Of a stretch of DNA of 64,000 bases, positions 42,822 through 53,073 are shown piece by piece (the first letter of the stretch is position 1; every line of letters begins with the position of its first letter). A program made the position numbers and the translations under genes. This DNA comes from Snodgrassella alvi wkB2. GTDB taxonomy: Bacteria; Pseudomonadota; Gammaproteobacteria; Burkholderiales; Neisseriaceae. The stretch is taken from positions 1,080,894 to 1,144,893 of the forward strand of contig NZ_CP007446.1 of assembly GCF_000600005.1 (NCBI RefSeq). The letters are read 5' to 3'. Under the pieces are notes generated by a model. It ran no database searches. It had not been told where the DNA came from and worked only from the letters and a program-made list of their open reading frames with translations.

Positions 42822-43138
42822 GATTTTTATACCTTAAAAAGCGAGTTGTCTATGTTTAGTTGAATTAATTAATATGGTCATTCACAGATAATTATTTATT
42901 TTGATAAAAATTTATCAATAAATGTTATGAAAAATGTTTTACCATTATGCATAATTATCTATGGACATCAATATTATCACAATTGTTTTTACATTCAATA
43001 CAATATTGCTATTGTTTTATTAAAATGCGGTATAACAGGATAATACAAATTTATTTTAATTAATCTAAATTAAGATTTATTGCCTTATATCAGATATTCG
43101 TGCAGCTTAAATGTAAAGTTATGATATTTTAAAGTGAA
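42822..43138. other. AT-rich region upstream of the HTH gene
   Basis: About 317 bases rich in A and T, with the downstream end of map. No gene is seen. Several short TTTATCAATAAA-like palindromic patches occur, but none is a clear operator. Confidence 0.5.
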
Positions 43139-43915
43139 TTAAGGTTTGCCTGTTAATGGGCTGACTGTGAGTATTTCATAGCCGTCATCAGTAACCAATA
43201 CCTCGTGTTCCCATTGTGCAGAGAGTTTGTGGTCTTTGGTTACAACAGTCCATCCGTCACCTAATATACGCAAATGACGTTTACCTTGATTAACCATTGG
43301 CTCAATTGTAAATATCATACCGGGTTGCAATTTTAATCCTGTATGACGACGACCATAATGCAACACTTGTGGTTCTTCATGGAATCCGCGTCCAACTCCA
43401 TGTCCGCAAAATTCCTGCACCATGGAGTAACCTGCATTTTCTGCCACTTGCTGGCAGGCGTAACCTATATCCCCAAGTGTCGCGCCCGGTTTAACTACAG
43501 AAATACCAGCCATCATACTCTGGTGAGTGATGTTAATGAGACGGCGTGCTTGAGGACTGATTTCCCCGACTGCATACATGCGGCTTGAGTCGCCATGAAA
43601 ACCATCTTTGATAATGGTAACATCTATATTTAATATGTCGCCGTTTTTTAGTGGTTTATCATCAGGTATGCCGTGACAGATTACATGATTAACAGAAGTA
43701 CAGCATGACTTGGGAAATGGCGGGTTGCCATAGCCTAACGGGGCAGGATAGCCGCCCTGAACATTGATATGATAATCGTGAATCAGACGATCAATTTCAT
43801 TGGTGGTGATTCCCGGTTTGATAAACTGGCCTATGTAGTCAAGAGCTTCGGCAGCTAGCCGGCCAGCAACACGCATTGCAGCAATTTCTTCTGCGTTCTT
43901 AATAATCACGGCCAT
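43139..43915 (-). CDS. map: Type I methionine aminopeptidase
   Basis: MetAP removes the initiator methionine from new proteins. It has 258 residues. The metal ligands are visible: aspartates in NGDILNIDVTIIKDGFHGDSSR (in part), histidine in EFCGHGVGRGFHEEPQVLH, glutamate in FTIEPMVNQG and glutamate in WEHEVLVTDDG. The N-terminal VIIKNAEEIAAMRVAGRLAAE is typical. trpC lies 51 bases upstream and may be in the same transcript. Confidence 0.96.
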   Translation of the reverse strand: MAVIIKNAEEIAAMRVAGRLAAEALDYIGQFIKPGITTNEIDRLIHDYHINVQGGYPAPLGYGNPPFPKSCCTSVNHVICHGIPDDKPLKNGDILNIDVTIIKDGFHGDSSRMYAVGEISPQARRLINITHQSMMAGISVVKPGATLGDIGYACQQVAENAGYSMVQEFCGHGVGRGFHEEPQVLHYGRRHTGLKLQPGMIFTIEPMVNQGKRHLRILGDGWTVVTKDHKLSAQWEHEVLVTDDGYEILTVSPLTGKP

Positions 43916-43966
43916 GATTTTTCCTTTTAGGGTAATTAAAACAATTCAGTTAATGTGTACAATAAT

Positions 43967-44755
43967 TTAAGCATTGACCAGTAAACTTAGTTCATCAGCA
44001 ATGTTTTGTTTACGCATAAGGCTTTCACCGATAAGAAAAGTGTTAACCTGATGCTGTTGCATCATATGAATATCGTTTGTGGTGAAAATACCACTTTCTG
44101 TCACAATAGTTTTTCCGGTTAATGCAGGCAGAAGTTTGATAGTTTGTTGTAAATCTACTTCGAAAGTACGCAGATTACGATTGTTTACTCCCCATAGCGG
44201 GGTACGCATATTAATGCATTTTTCAAGTTCGTCTTCGTTATGAATTTCGAGTAATACAGTCATACCCAGCTCGTGAGCAATGGCTTCATATTCGGTTAAC
44301 TGGGTACGGCTTAATGCTGCTGCAATAAGTAAGATTGCATCTGCATTGTATGCCCGGGACTGGTATACCTGATAGACATCTATGATGAAATCTTTGCGCA
44401 GTACCGGCAGATTGCAGGCATTGCGTGCGAGATTCAGATAGCCAAGGTTACCCTGAAAATAGTTTTTGTCTGTTAATACAGACATGCAGGCTGCGCCACC
44501 AAGCTGATAATCTCTGGCAATTTTTTCTGGTGAAAAATCAGGACGAATCAGTCCTTTAGACGGGCTAGCTTTTTTAACTTCGGCAATAATGGCAGCTTTT
44601 CCCTGATGATGTTTTGTATGTATTGCTTCAAGAAAAGGACGCGCAGGGGCTTGGTCATAGGCTTTTGCCCGCACTTCAGCCAGTGATTCAGCCGTTTTGG
44701 CTGTAACCATTTCGGTTTTTTTTGTGGCAATAATTTTATTTAAGATATCACTCAT
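43967..44755 (-). CDS. trpC: Indole-3-glycerol phosphate synthase
   Basis: TrpC closes the indole ring in tryptophan synthesis, a TIM-barrel enzyme of 262 residues. Motifs: [19 protein letters not shown], which holds the catalytic lysine; [12 protein letters not shown]; and [25 protein letters not shown] and VTESGIF followed by FLIGESLMR complete the phosphate site. The usual partners trpD and trpG are not adjacent. It lies between darP and map on the minus strand, with 84 and 51 base gaps. Confidence 0.96.
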   Translation of the reverse strand: MSDILNKIIATKKTEMVTAKTAESLAEVRAKAYDQAPARPFLEAIHTKHHQGKAAIIAEVKKASPSKGLIRPDFSPEKIARDYQLGGAACMSVLTDKNYFQGNLGYLNLARNACNLPVLRKDFIIDVYQVYQSRAYNADAILLIAAALSRTQLTEYEAIAHELGMTVLLEIHNEDELEKCINMRTPLWGVNNRNLRTFEVDLQQTIKLLPALTGKTIVTESGIFTTNDIHMMQQHQVNTFLIGESLMRKQNIADELSLLVNA

Positions 44756-44839
44756 GGTTTTTTTTGTCCGAAGTTACATGCTGAAGCTGAATTAATGAAA
44801 AAAGTGAAAGGTGAATTGTGTGAAGAAAGAAGTAAGGGT

Positions 44840-45364
44840 TCAGGATGCTGTATCTTCACTAATTTCCGTTTTCAATACCTGAAAAATAGCGCGGAAAGCT
44901 TTTGGTGGCTTTCCTGCTGCCTGTTCCTTACGGGCATTGCGGATTAATGTACGCAGATTATTGATATCAATATGCGGATAGCGGCTGATAATTTCAGTAA
45001 GGCTGCTGTCATCGGAAATTAAACGATCACGCAGATTTTCCAGCCGTTGTAAGTAAGCATTATGTGCGCTGTTTTCACCTTTGAGGCGAGCCAGATAATC
45101 ACTGATTGGTTTGGTATCGGTTTCGCGCATGAGACGACCGATAAACTGAGCCTGACGTTTCAGTGCGCTGTTGGAGGTAATTTTCTGGTAGCTTAATACT
45201 GCCTGTAATAAATCCTCTGACAAATTTATTTTTTTCAGTGTATCAGCAGACAGTTTAGTTAGCTCCATACCTAATTGCTGCAAATCATTCATTTGCTTTT
45301 TCAACTGGGTTTTACTTACCCATTCTTCGTCTGCACGGGACTGACTGTCTGTATTACTGTTCAT
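44840..45364 (-). CDS. darP: Ribosome biogenesis factor DarP/YjgA
   Basis: A 174-residue, highly charged helical protein of the DUF615/YjgA family, which associates with late 50S precursors. Family strings: WVSKTQLKKQMNDLQQLGMEL, with the SKTQ(L)K start, KRQAQFIGRLMRETD and LRTLIRNARKEQAAGKPPKA. It is divergent from pmbA, as in many proteobacteria. Confidence 0.93.
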   Translation of the reverse strand: MNSNTDSQSRADEEWVSKTQLKKQMNDLQQLGMELTKLSADTLKKINLSEDLLQAVLSYQKITSNSALKRQAQFIGRLMRETDTKPISDYLARLKGENSAHNAYLQRLENLRDRLISDDSSLTEIISRYPHIDINNLRTLIRNARKEQAAGKPPKAFRAIFQVLKTEISEDTAS

Positions 45365-45511
45365 ATATGTATGTGTTACGTGTATATCGAAATTTCAAGT
45401 ATCTATTTTAGCAAAAAATCCATATCATTTCAGTTGACATGTATGTTTAACTGCTGCCAGTGCTGAATTCAGCATGTTAGAATGCAGGCTTCTTCGCATG
45501 AGAGTAGATTA

Positions 45512-46840
45512 ATGTTTCATCATAGTGCCGATCAGTTACAGGAGCTGTGCCAGCAGGCAATAAATAAAGCCAGAAAGCAGGGAGCCAGTTCTGTTGAAAT
45601 TGATATCAGTGAATCTGCGGGTCAGAATGTACAGGTACGCCAGCAGAATGTCGAACATATTGAGTATCAGCAGGATAAATCTCTGGATGTAACTGTTTAT
45701 GTGGGACAGGCTAAAGGGCGTGCAAGTACTGCTGATTTTAATAATAAGGCAATTGACGAAGTCATCAGAGCAGCTTTGAATATTGCCCGTTTTACTGCTC
45801 AGGATGATTGCGCCGGTTTGGCAGATGCGGCATTACTGGCAACGGAATTCGGTGATACAGAATCTTTTTTCCCCTGGCGGCTGTCTGCTGATGAAGCAAT
45901 TGAGATTGGTAAAAAAACCGAACAGGCAGCACTTGATACGGATGAGCGTATCAAAAACTCTGAAGGAGCAGAAGTACAGACTGATCATTATCAGTTTGTA
46001 TATGCCAACAGTTATGATTTTTGTGCTTATCAGCGCGGCAGCAGGCACAGTATTTCCTGTAGTGTGGTGGCTGCGGACGCTTCCGGAATGCAGCGTGATT
46101 ATTGGTACGATTTAGCGCGTGATGCACGAGATCTTGCTGATGCTGAAATTATCGGACAGACAGCGGCAACACGTACAGTACGGCGTTTGGATGGCCGGTC
46201 TGTGGCTACAGGAAAATATCCGGTAATTTTTGATACTACTATAGCCGGTAGTCTAATTGGTCATCTGGTAGGTGCACTGAGTGGTAGTGCGTTATACCGG
46301 CAAACCAGTTTTCTGGTAGATAGCCTTGGCAAACAGGTTATGGCGCCCTGGGTATGTCTTACAGAGAAACCTCATGTAAAAAAAGCACTGGCCAGTACAT
46401 ATTTTGATGCTGAGGGTGTAGCCACACATGAACGTACTGTTATCAATGAAGGCTCTGTTGCGGGTTATTTTCTTGGTAGCTACAGTGCGCGTAAGTTAGG
46501 TATGCGTACTACTGGAAATGCAGGTGGTGTTCATAATTTATATCTTAATCATACCCATGCCAGTCAGGACGATTTATTGAAAACAATGGGAACCGGTTTA
46601 TTGGTTACTGAGTTGATGGGGCAGGGTGTAAATGCTATTACTGGTGACTATTCGCGAGGTGCGGCAGGTTTCTGGGTAGAAAACGGAGTGATTGCCTATC
46701 CGGTAGAGGGTATTACAATCGCTTCACGTTTACAGGAAATGTTTATGGCAATGGTTGGTGTAGCAGATGATGCGTTAAAGCGCAGTACGCATAAAGTTGG
46801 ATCTATTCTGATAGATAATATGACTATTGCTGGTGCCTGA
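45512..46840 (+). CDS. pmbA: Metalloprotease PmbA/TldE
   Basis: PmbA (TldE) pairs with TldD to form a zinc-dependent protease that matures peptides such as modified microcins and degrades the antitoxin CcdA. TldE lacks its own active site. I start at ATG 45512 (442 residues). The first ATG-like start of the frame would add ten residues and lacks a good ribosome-binding site. Motifs: SVEIDISESAGQNVQVRQQ, YVGQAKGRASTADFN, then GNAGGVHNLYL and GDYSRGAAGFWVENGV. tldD is not in the window. Confidence 0.94.
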   Translation: MFHHSADQLQELCQQAINKARKQGASSVEIDISESAGQNVQVRQQNVEHIEYQQDKSLDVTVYVGQAKGRASTADFNNKAIDEVIRAALNIARFTAQDDCAGLADAALLATEFGDTESFFPWRLSADEAIEIGKKTEQAALDTDERIKNSEGAEVQTDHYQFVYANSYDFCAYQRGSRHSISCSVVAADASGMQRDYWYDLARDARDLADAEIIGQTAATRTVRRLDGRSVATGKYPVIFDTTIAGSLIGHLVGALSGSALYRQTSFLVDSLGKQVMAPWVCLTEKPHVKKALASTYFDAEGVATHERTVINEGSVAGYFLGSYSARKLGMRTTGNAGGVHNLYLNHTHASQDDLLKTMGTGLLVTELMGQGVNAITGDYSRGAAGFWVENGVIAYPVEGITIASRLQEMFMAMVGVADDALKRSTHKVGSILIDNMTIAGA

Positions 46841-46927
46841 AACGTAAATGATTATGGGAATTTGTTTGATTAATAGACGGGCAGAAAGTAGAAATGTTTG
46901 GTAACTGTCTGCTTAAAAGGATTGAAA

Positions 46928-47416
46928 ATGAGCTTCCGTAAAGCATTGTGGTGTGTATTTTTTCTGGCTGTACTTTGTGCAGCTGGTTCTTTTGTAGGTC
47001 AGTATGTTCTGGGTATGAACCCGTGTGTGCTGTGTATTGTTCAGCGTGTTGCGGTTATTGCCACTGCGCTTCTGGCATTTTTGTGTGCCTGCTGTCCTAA
47101 TCGCAACTGTATTGAGCGGGTGATAAATGCTATTGTGGTCAGTCTGGCACCCATAGGCGGACTGGGTGTAGCTGTATATCAGATATATATTCAGCATCTG
47201 CCATTGATGGATCAGCCATCTTGCGGTGCACCGTGGACTTTCCGTCTGCGTGATGCGCCATTGTTTCATTGGTATGAACCGATTATACGCGGTACAGGTA
47301 ATTGTGGTGAGGTTCAGAAAATTTTACTGATACCTTTACCAATATGGAGTGCTTTATTTTTTACAGCTGTATTGATTTGGGTCTGGGTATGGTTTTGGCG
47401 TAGCCGTAAGGGCTAA
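46928..47416 (+). CDS. dsbB: Disulfide bond formation protein DsbB
   Basis: DsbB reoxidises periplasmic DsbA and passes electrons to quinone. This 162-residue protein has four membrane segments. The first active pair is NPCVLCIVQR, the second lies in the periplasmic loop as SCGAPWTF and GNCGEV. The start at ATG 46928 has AAAGGA upstream; a longer frame lacks such a site. It lies between pmbA and a DUF1615 lipoprotein gene, with 53 bases to the latter. Confidence 0.94.
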   Translation: MSFRKALWCVFFLAVLCAAGSFVGQYVLGMNPCVLCIVQRVAVIATALLAFLCACCPNRNCIERVINAIVVSLAPIGGLGVAVYQIYIQHLPLMDQPSCGAPWTFRLRDAPLFHWYEPIIRGTGNCGEVQKILLIPLPIWSALFFTAVLIWVWVWFWRSRKG

Positions 47417-47469
47417 AACCGGGCTGAGTTTCTTGCTGAAAACAGATTTGTTCGAATGAATGCTATGGT

Positions 47470-48717
47470 ATGAATGCTAGATTTTTACTGAAGACTATTA
47501 GTCATATAACACTGGCCGGGTTTCTGCTATACACCTTGTCTGCATGTAAGGACAGTGGCGGATGGTATGGTGGTAATGATGATTCACCGGATGACAGCAG
47601 CAGAATTTTAAATCAGCCTTCTCAGATAAGCAGACTAATACCTGCTCGTGTAAAAGAACGAGATGCGTGGGCTGTGGATATTAGCCGGATAATGGATGAG
47701 CTGAAAATCAATAAAACACAGGAAAATGTATGTAGTGTAATTGCCGTTGTAGATCAGGAGTCTAATTTTGTTGCTAATCCAACTGTTCCGGATCTTGGTA
47801 ATAAAGCAATTAAAGCTTTTCAGACAGAAGTGCCGCAAAAATTTGTCAGACAGTTCGGACCTGCTCTGGGACCGGCAGTTTCACGCTATTTTACTTCAGT
47901 ACTGGTTAATGAACCCAGCAAAGAAAACAGTTTCCTGATACAGATGCGGACGGTTAAAACCGAACAGCAGCTGGATTTAATTTACCGGCAGATCTTTGCT
48001 TATGTTTCAAAGCAATTTTATGCAGATTCAATTACCAATGCCGCAGCTAAATTTATGGGAAAAGATATCGGAGAAGATAATAATCCGATTACAACAATTG
48101 GTTCAATGCAGGTATCAGTAAAATACGCACGTGAACATCAGCGTGATAATGCTCCGGTAAATGAATTACGTGATTATATGTATACACGTGAAGGTGGTTT
48201 ATATTATGGTATTCACCGGCTAATGAAGTATCCAGCAGCTTATGATAATGCTCAATATCGTTTTGCTGATTATAATTCCGGCATGTATTCCAGCCGTAAT
48301 GCGGCTTTTCAGCAAGATATAAATAAACTGCTTAATACGGATATGGCTCTGGATGGAGATTTATTGCTGTATGATAAAGATGATAAGGCGCAATCAATGC
48401 CAAGTCAGACTGAAACTGCACTGAATCAGTTATTTGCCGATCATGGTATGCCAATGAAACCGGAGCAGATACGTGCAGATTTATTACAGGAAAAACAGGC
48501 AGAATTTGAAAATACATCCACCTATCAGAATGTAATTACTTTATATAAGCAACAGTTCGGTAAGAATCCGCCATATGCCATTATGCCGCAGGTTGTAATT
48601 AGCGGACCAAAGTTAAGCAAAGATTATAATACCAACTGGTATGCTACTAATGTCACACGTCGTTATGAAACTTGTATGCGACATGGTGGCGGGACCGGAC
48701 GCCATCGTAAAAGATAA
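47470..48717 (+). CDS. DUF1615 lipoprotein
   Basis: A 415-residue lipoprotein with lipobox LSAC (about residue 26). The DUF1615 body follows: RDAWAVDISRIMDEL, then VCSVIAVVDQESNFVANPTVP, which resembles a lysozyme-like fold with a conserved glutamate. Later motifs include GSMQVSVKYAREH, YTREGGLYYGIHRLM and FADYNSGMYSSRNAAFQ, which are strongly conserved in the family and also look like peptidoglycan hydrolase helices. The true activity is not established. A near-perfect terminator follows. Confidence 0.88.
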   Translation: MNARFLLKTISHITLAGFLLYTLSACKDSGGWYGGNDDSPDDSSRILNQPSQISRLIPARVKERDAWAVDISRIMDELKINKTQENVCSVIAVVDQESNFVANPTVPDLGNKAIKAFQTEVPQKFVRQFGPALGPAVSRYFTSVLVNEPSKENSFLIQMRTVKTEQQLDLIYRQIFAYVSKQFYADSITNAAAKFMGKDIGEDNNPITTIGSMQVSVKYAREHQRDNAPVNELRDYMYTREGGLYYGIHRLMKYPAAYDNAQYRFADYNSGMYSSRNAAFQQDINKLLNTDMALDGDLLLYDKDDKAQSMPSQTETALNQLFADHGMPMKPEQIRADLLQEKQAEFENTSTYQNVITLYKQQFGKNPPYAIMPQVVISGPKLSKDYNTNWYATNVTRRYETCMRHGGGTGRHRKR

Positions 48718-48727
48718 AATCAAACAC

Positions 48728-48761
48728 AAAAAAGCCAGTATATGAATATACTGGCTTTTTT
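48728..48761 (+). terminator. Terminator between DUF1615 gene and uup
   Basis: AAAAAGCCAGTATA pairs with TATACTGGCTTTTT around a TGAA loop. It is bidirectional by its flanks and serves both converging genes. Confidence 0.92.
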
Positions 48762-48767
48762 ATTGGA

Positions 48768-50672
48768 TTAGCCCTGATTTTTTTGTTTTGCTTCAAGGAT
48801 TTCCCAACGTTCAAGTTTTTCCAGCAGCAGCTCTTCAATTTCAGCAATACGTGTTTGCCATTCAGTTGCCAGTTTATAGTCATTTTTGAATATTTCCGGA
48901 TCGGAAAGTTTATTATTCAGCTCTTGTTGTTCTGCTTCGAGAGCAGCAAGCTCGTCGGGTAAGCTGGCGAGTTCACGTTGTTCGTTGTAGGAAAGTTTAT
49001 CGTTGCGTCGGCTTTTTTGCCGGTTTTTATCAGGATTAATGGTATTTTTGCTTGTTGTGGGCGCTGGTGTTAGTAAGCTTTGTTCACGTTTTTGGGCGTC
49101 AATATAATCCTGATAACCGCCTATGTATTCTTTTAACTGACCATTACCTTTGAAAACTATGGATTGAGTAACTACATTATCCAGAAAAGTACGATCGTGG
49201 CTGACAAGAAATACGGTGCCGTTATAATCCCGCAATAACTCTTCCAGTAATTCCTGCGTATCGATATCCAAATCATTTGTTGGTTCATCAAGTACCAGAA
49301 TATTCGCCGGACGAGTAAATAGTTTGGCCAGTAATAACCGGTTGCGCTCGCCACCAGAAAGTGATTTGACTTCACTACGAACTCTAGCCGGAGAAAACAG
49401 AAATTCTTCAAGATAACCAATTACGTGTTTACGCTGGCCGCCAATATCAATGTAATCATTACCCTGACCTATAGTATCAAAAACAGTATCGTTTTCATTT
49501 AATGCACTACGAAACTGATCGAAATAGGCAACTTCCTGACGTGAACCCAGCCGAATTTTGCCTGAGGTTGGCTGTAATTCACCTAAAATCAATTTTAAAA
49601 AGGTGGTTTTGCCAACACCATTTGATCCTATCAGACCGATTTTGTCACCGCGCTGAATAACACAAGAGAAATCACGCATAATAAGGTGTTCACCATAAGC
49701 AAATCCGGCGTGTTCAAGCTCTGCTATAATTTTCCCGCTGGCTTCACCACGATTTAAATTAAAGCTGACCTGACCCTGTACCTCACGACGTGCAGCGCGT
49801 TCGCGGCGTAGTTGTTCCAGTCGTTTAACCCGCCCCTGGTTACGTGTGCGGCGTGCTTCAATTCCTTTGCGAATCCATGCTTCTTCCTGAGCATGAAATT
49901 TATCAAAAAGCCGGTTATGTTCAGCTTCAACTGCCAGTTCCTGTGCTTTTTTTTCACTATAAGCACTAAAACTTCCCGGGTAACTACGTAAATGTCCGCG
50001 GTCTAATTCGATGATACGTGTAGCTACACGATCCAGAAAGCGTCGGTCATGTGTTACGACAATCAGGCTGCCGGCAAAATTGCCTAGCAGATTTTCCATC
50101 CATTCTATCGCTTCAATATCCAGATGGTTGGTTGGTTCATCCAATAACAGGATATCAGGTTTTTGTACCCATGCCTGAGCCAGAGCAACGCGCTTTTTCT
50201 GACCACCGCTTAAATTGCCAATCAATTCGTTTTCCGGCAGTTGTAATTCACTTAAGGTTTGCGCAATTAAGGCATCAAATTGCCAGCCGTTACGGTTTTC
50301 CAGCTCATTTTGTAATTCAGTTAACCAATTCAGACTGGCTTCATCACCTATATTCTGGCTGAGCTCATGATACTCACGTAACAGATTTTGCAGTTCGCCC
50401 AATCCTTGGGCTATGGTGTCAAATACAGTGGTCTGCGGGTCAAAAAAAGACTCCTGCGGAACATACACAACTTTTTGGTTGTTTTGGATGGTCAACAATC
50501 CGTCATCCAGCTTCTGTACCCGGGCCAGAATTTTCAGTAATGTGGATTTCCCGGCACCATTGCGACCAATAAAGCCTATTTTTTCACCTGCATCCATTTG
50601 CAGAGATGCATGATCCAGTAAGGGGTGGTGACCTACAGCAAAGCAGGCATTATCGAGTGACAGAATACTCAT
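48768..50672 (-). CDS. uup: ABC-F ATPase Uup
   Basis: A 634-residue ABC-F protein with two ATPase domains and no membrane part; Uup-type proteins act on ribosomes or DNA. Domain 1: FIGRNGAGKSTLLKIL and LSGGQKKRVALAQAW. Domain 2: LIGSNGVGKTTFLKLI and LSGGERNRLLLAKLF, both with a LVLDEPTN or LLLDEPTN Walker B. The linker between domains is charged. The C-terminal coiled coil (residues about 560-630, ELAALEAEQQELNNKL) is the Uup DNA-binding-like tail and separates it from EttA. Length agrees with E. coli Uup. Confidence 0.93.
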   Translation of the reverse strand: MSILSLDNACFAVGHHPLLDHASLQMDAGEKIGFIGRNGAGKSTLLKILARVQKLDDGLLTIQNNQKVVYVPQESFFDPQTTVFDTIAQGLGELQNLLREYHELSQNIGDEASLNWLTELQNELENRNGWQFDALIAQTLSELQLPENELIGNLSGGQKKRVALAQAWVQKPDILLLDEPTNHLDIEAIEWMENLLGNFAGSLIVVTHDRRFLDRVATRIIELDRGHLRSYPGSFSAYSEKKAQELAVEAEHNRLFDKFHAQEEAWIRKGIEARRTRNQGRVKRLEQLRRERAARREVQGQVSFNLNRGEASGKIIAELEHAGFAYGEHLIMRDFSCVIQRGDKIGLIGSNGVGKTTFLKLILGELQPTSGKIRLGSRQEVAYFDQFRSALNENDTVFDTIGQGNDYIDIGGQRKHVIGYLEEFLFSPARVRSEVKSLSGGERNRLLLAKLFTRPANILVLDEPTNDLDIDTQELLEELLRDYNGTVFLVSHDRTFLDNVVTQSIVFKGNGQLKEYIGGYQDYIDAQKREQSLLTPAPTTSKNTINPDKNRQKSRRNDKLSYNEQRELASLPDELAALEAEQQELNNKLSDPEIFKNDYKLATEWQTRIAEIEELLLEKLERWEILEAKQKNQG

Positions 50673-50768
50673 GATTAAAACGGATATGTTCTGATATCAA
50701 TTATGAAAACGAGTGTATTGTATCAGTTTAACAGTTAATATGTTGCTATTGTCCTGTATATAGAATAA

Positions 50769-51275
50769 TTAAAAAATCCGGCATTTTTTGTCTGGCTGAC
50801 CTTTACCATCAAAAAAATGATTTTCTTCATCGCAGCGGCTGGTACTGCTTTGACAGATAAATATTCTGCCATCCTGATTTAGCTTGATAATTCGGGGTTC
50901 AGCTTCAGTATCAATGGCTACAGCTTTAAGTGTGAAATGCTCTTCACGAGCAAAACTCGGGTTCCCTTGTATACGAAAACAAAAATGCTGATTTTTACTG
51001 ATAGGTAATTCAGGCCAGTTGTGCTTGTTTTGTTTATAACTAAGATGTTTCTGATAATGTACAGCAAGAAATTGACCATTAATCAGCAGTGCCGCCTTCG
51101 CCTGATTTAATCGTGCCTGTAACTGATGCTGACGATAATATGGATAAGCTATAACAGTTAATATAATGATAACAGCCAGAGTAACCAGAAGCTGAAGCAT
51201 GCTGTAGCCCTGTATATTTTTGCGGGTAGACTGCGGATGATATCTGATTGGTAACTGATGGAATATACGAACCAT
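50769..51275 (-). CDS. Type IV pilin-like protein with long leader
   Basis: A 168-residue prepilin-like protein. The leader is unusually long (about 23 residues, basic, ending KNIQG), followed by YSMLQLLVTLAVIIILTVIA, the hydrophobic pilin helix. Position 5 of the mature chain is Gln instead of Glu. The globular part has four Cys, including CFRIQG, ICQSSTSRCDEE and the terminal KKCRIF, so a C-terminal disulfide loop is possible. An internal start just ahead of the helix could shorten the leader. It is monocistronic, between hom and uup, and could be a minor pilin or a pilus-associated competence protein. Confidence 0.78.
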   Translation of the reverse strand: MVRIFHQLPIRYHPQSTRKNIQGYSMLQLLVTLAVIIILTVIAYPYYRQHQLQARLNQAKAALLINGQFLAVHYQKHLSYKQNKHNWPELPISKNQHFCFRIQGNPSFAREEHFTLKAVAIDTEAEPRIIKLNQDGRIFICQSSTSRCDEENHFFDGKGQPDKKCRIF

Positions 51276-51562
51276 TATGGAATAAAAACAATCAATATTT
51301 TAGTATAATATTATATATAAATATATTTATTTTGTATATTTTATTCATTTAAATGATGAATTAATTGTAAATTATTGAAATTTTATAAATACATTATATA
51401 AATATGATTGGCTTAATTGTTTTATGCATATTAAATTATTATATGCTCGGAAATAATAATCTGATATTGATAATTAAATTACTTTTGTCGATATTGTAAA
51501 AATAAAAATTTTTATTTTTACAAACGGTACAGCTAACTATGTGCTGACTTCTGTAACGACAA
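51276..51562. other. AT-rich region between minor pilin gene and hom
   Basis: About 290 bases, strongly AT-rich, no gene recognised. It includes the promoter region of the pilin-like gene. No repeat is seen. Confidence 0.5.
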
Positions 51563-51590
51563 TAAAAAAACGGGCAAATAATGCCCGTTT
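51563..51590 (-). terminator. Terminator of hom
   Basis: AAACGGGCA pairs with TGCCCGTTT around a five-base loop. On the minus strand a T-rich tract follows. Confidence 0.85.
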
Positions 51591-51613
51591 CAGAAACATG
51601 ATAAGTGATGGAA

Positions 51614-52927
51614 TTATCTAGGATGTAAGCTTTCCATCCGAATCATGGTAACTGGGGATAACACCCGTGGTAATGCCTGAATTCTGGCCATTGACTGTTT
51701 GATAAAACGTTCTTTGGTTGAATGTGTCAGGATAACAATTTCGGCAGATTCCTTATTAATCATACCTTTTTGGATGAGAGCCTCAATAGAAATATTTTCT
51801 GCAGCAAGAATATTCGCAATTTCTCCCAGCACCCCCGGTTCATCGCAGGCAGATACACGCAGATAATAACTGCTGGTGATTTCATCCATTGGCAGAATGG
51901 AGATATTTTGTAATGAATTAGACTGAAAAGCCAGATAGGGAACCCGGTAGCTGGCTTCAGCATTCTGTAATCGGGTTACATCAATAATATCAGCCATTAC
52001 CGCACTGGCAGTTGGGCCGGCACCAGCACCAGCACCATAATAGAGTGTCTGCCCAATCATATCTGCCTGAACAGATACAGCATTCATAACTCCTTCTACT
52101 TTTGCCAGTAATCGGCTTTCAGGGATTAAAGTAGGGTGTACACGCAGCTCAATACCTTGCGGAGTTTTGCGGGTAATACCAAGTAATTTAATGCGATAGC
52201 CTAGTTCCTCAGCATAACAGATGTCCAGACTTTCCAGATGACTGATGCCTTCCAGATAACACTGGCTAAAATTAATCGGGGTTCCGAATGCCAGTGCGGA
52301 AATAATACTTAATTTATGACCGGCATCATGACCTTCAATATCGAATGTAGGATCGGCTTCTGCATAACCTAGTTCTTGTGCTTGTTTTAATGCTTCCGGA
52401 AAGGTGCTGCCTCGGGTACGCATTTCACTCAGAATGAAATTACTGGTGCCATTGATAATGCCGGCAATAGATTCGATATGGTTGGCAGCCAGCCCCTCAC
52501 GTAAAGCTTTAATAATGGGAATACCGCCGGCAACTGCAGCTTCATACATCACCATTACATTGTGTTCAGAAGCCAGTCGGAAAATTTCGTTACCGTACTC
52601 TGCCAGTAGTTTTTTATTGGCTGTAACGATGTGTTTTCCGTTTTTGATTGCCTGAATCACAGCGTCTTTAGCTATTGTTGTACCGCCAATCAGTTCTACC
52701 ACAACATCAACATCAGTTGCATTTACTACTTCAAATACATCATCACTAACAAAAGTGCTGTTACCGCATATTTCCCGGGTACGTTCAATATTACGACTTG
52801 CTGCACGGGTAATAATTAATTCGCGACCGAGCCGGCGGGTAATTTCATCCGCATTATTCTGTAATAACTTGACGGTACCACCACCTACTGTGCCGACGCC
52901 CAGCAAGCCTATACGCAGAGGCTGCAT
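51614..52927 (-). CDS. hom: Homoserine dehydrogenase
   Basis: This enzyme reduces aspartate semialdehyde to homoserine, the branch point to threonine and methionine. It has 437 residues. The NAD(P) loop is GLLGVGTVGGGTV at the start. The catalytic core includes YEAAVAGGIPIIKALREGL, GIINGTSNFILSEM and YAEADPTFDIEGHDAGHKLS. The C-terminal ACT domain starts near YYLRVSACDEPGVLGEIANIL and is expected to sense threonine. No thrB or thrC neighbours; it stands alone with its own terminator. Confidence 0.96.
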   Translation of the reverse strand: MQPLRIGLLGVGTVGGGTVKLLQNNADEITRRLGRELIITRAASRNIERTREICGNSTFVSDDVFEVVNATDVDVVVELIGGTTIAKDAVIQAIKNGKHIVTANKKLLAEYGNEIFRLASEHNVMVMYEAAVAGGIPIIKALREGLAANHIESIAGIINGTSNFILSEMRTRGSTFPEALKQAQELGYAEADPTFDIEGHDAGHKLSIISALAFGTPINFSQCYLEGISHLESLDICYAEELGYRIKLLGITRKTPQGIELRVHPTLIPESRLLAKVEGVMNAVSVQADMIGQTLYYGAGAGAGPTASAVMADIIDVTRLQNAEASYRVPYLAFQSNSLQNISILPMDEITSSYYLRVSACDEPGVLGEIANILAAENISIEALIQKGMINKESAEIVILTHSTKERFIKQSMARIQALPRVLSPVTMIRMESLHPR

Positions 52928-53073
52928 GTTTACTCCTTCAAATAGACAAATTTAATTTATGGACTGCCTGATACTTGCAATTTTACGTGAATAATCTACT
53001 ATGCTAGCCGAAAACTACTTTTTTGACTACTACAGCCATAGTATGTTGTGTGGTTATGCATGAGGAAATTTTA

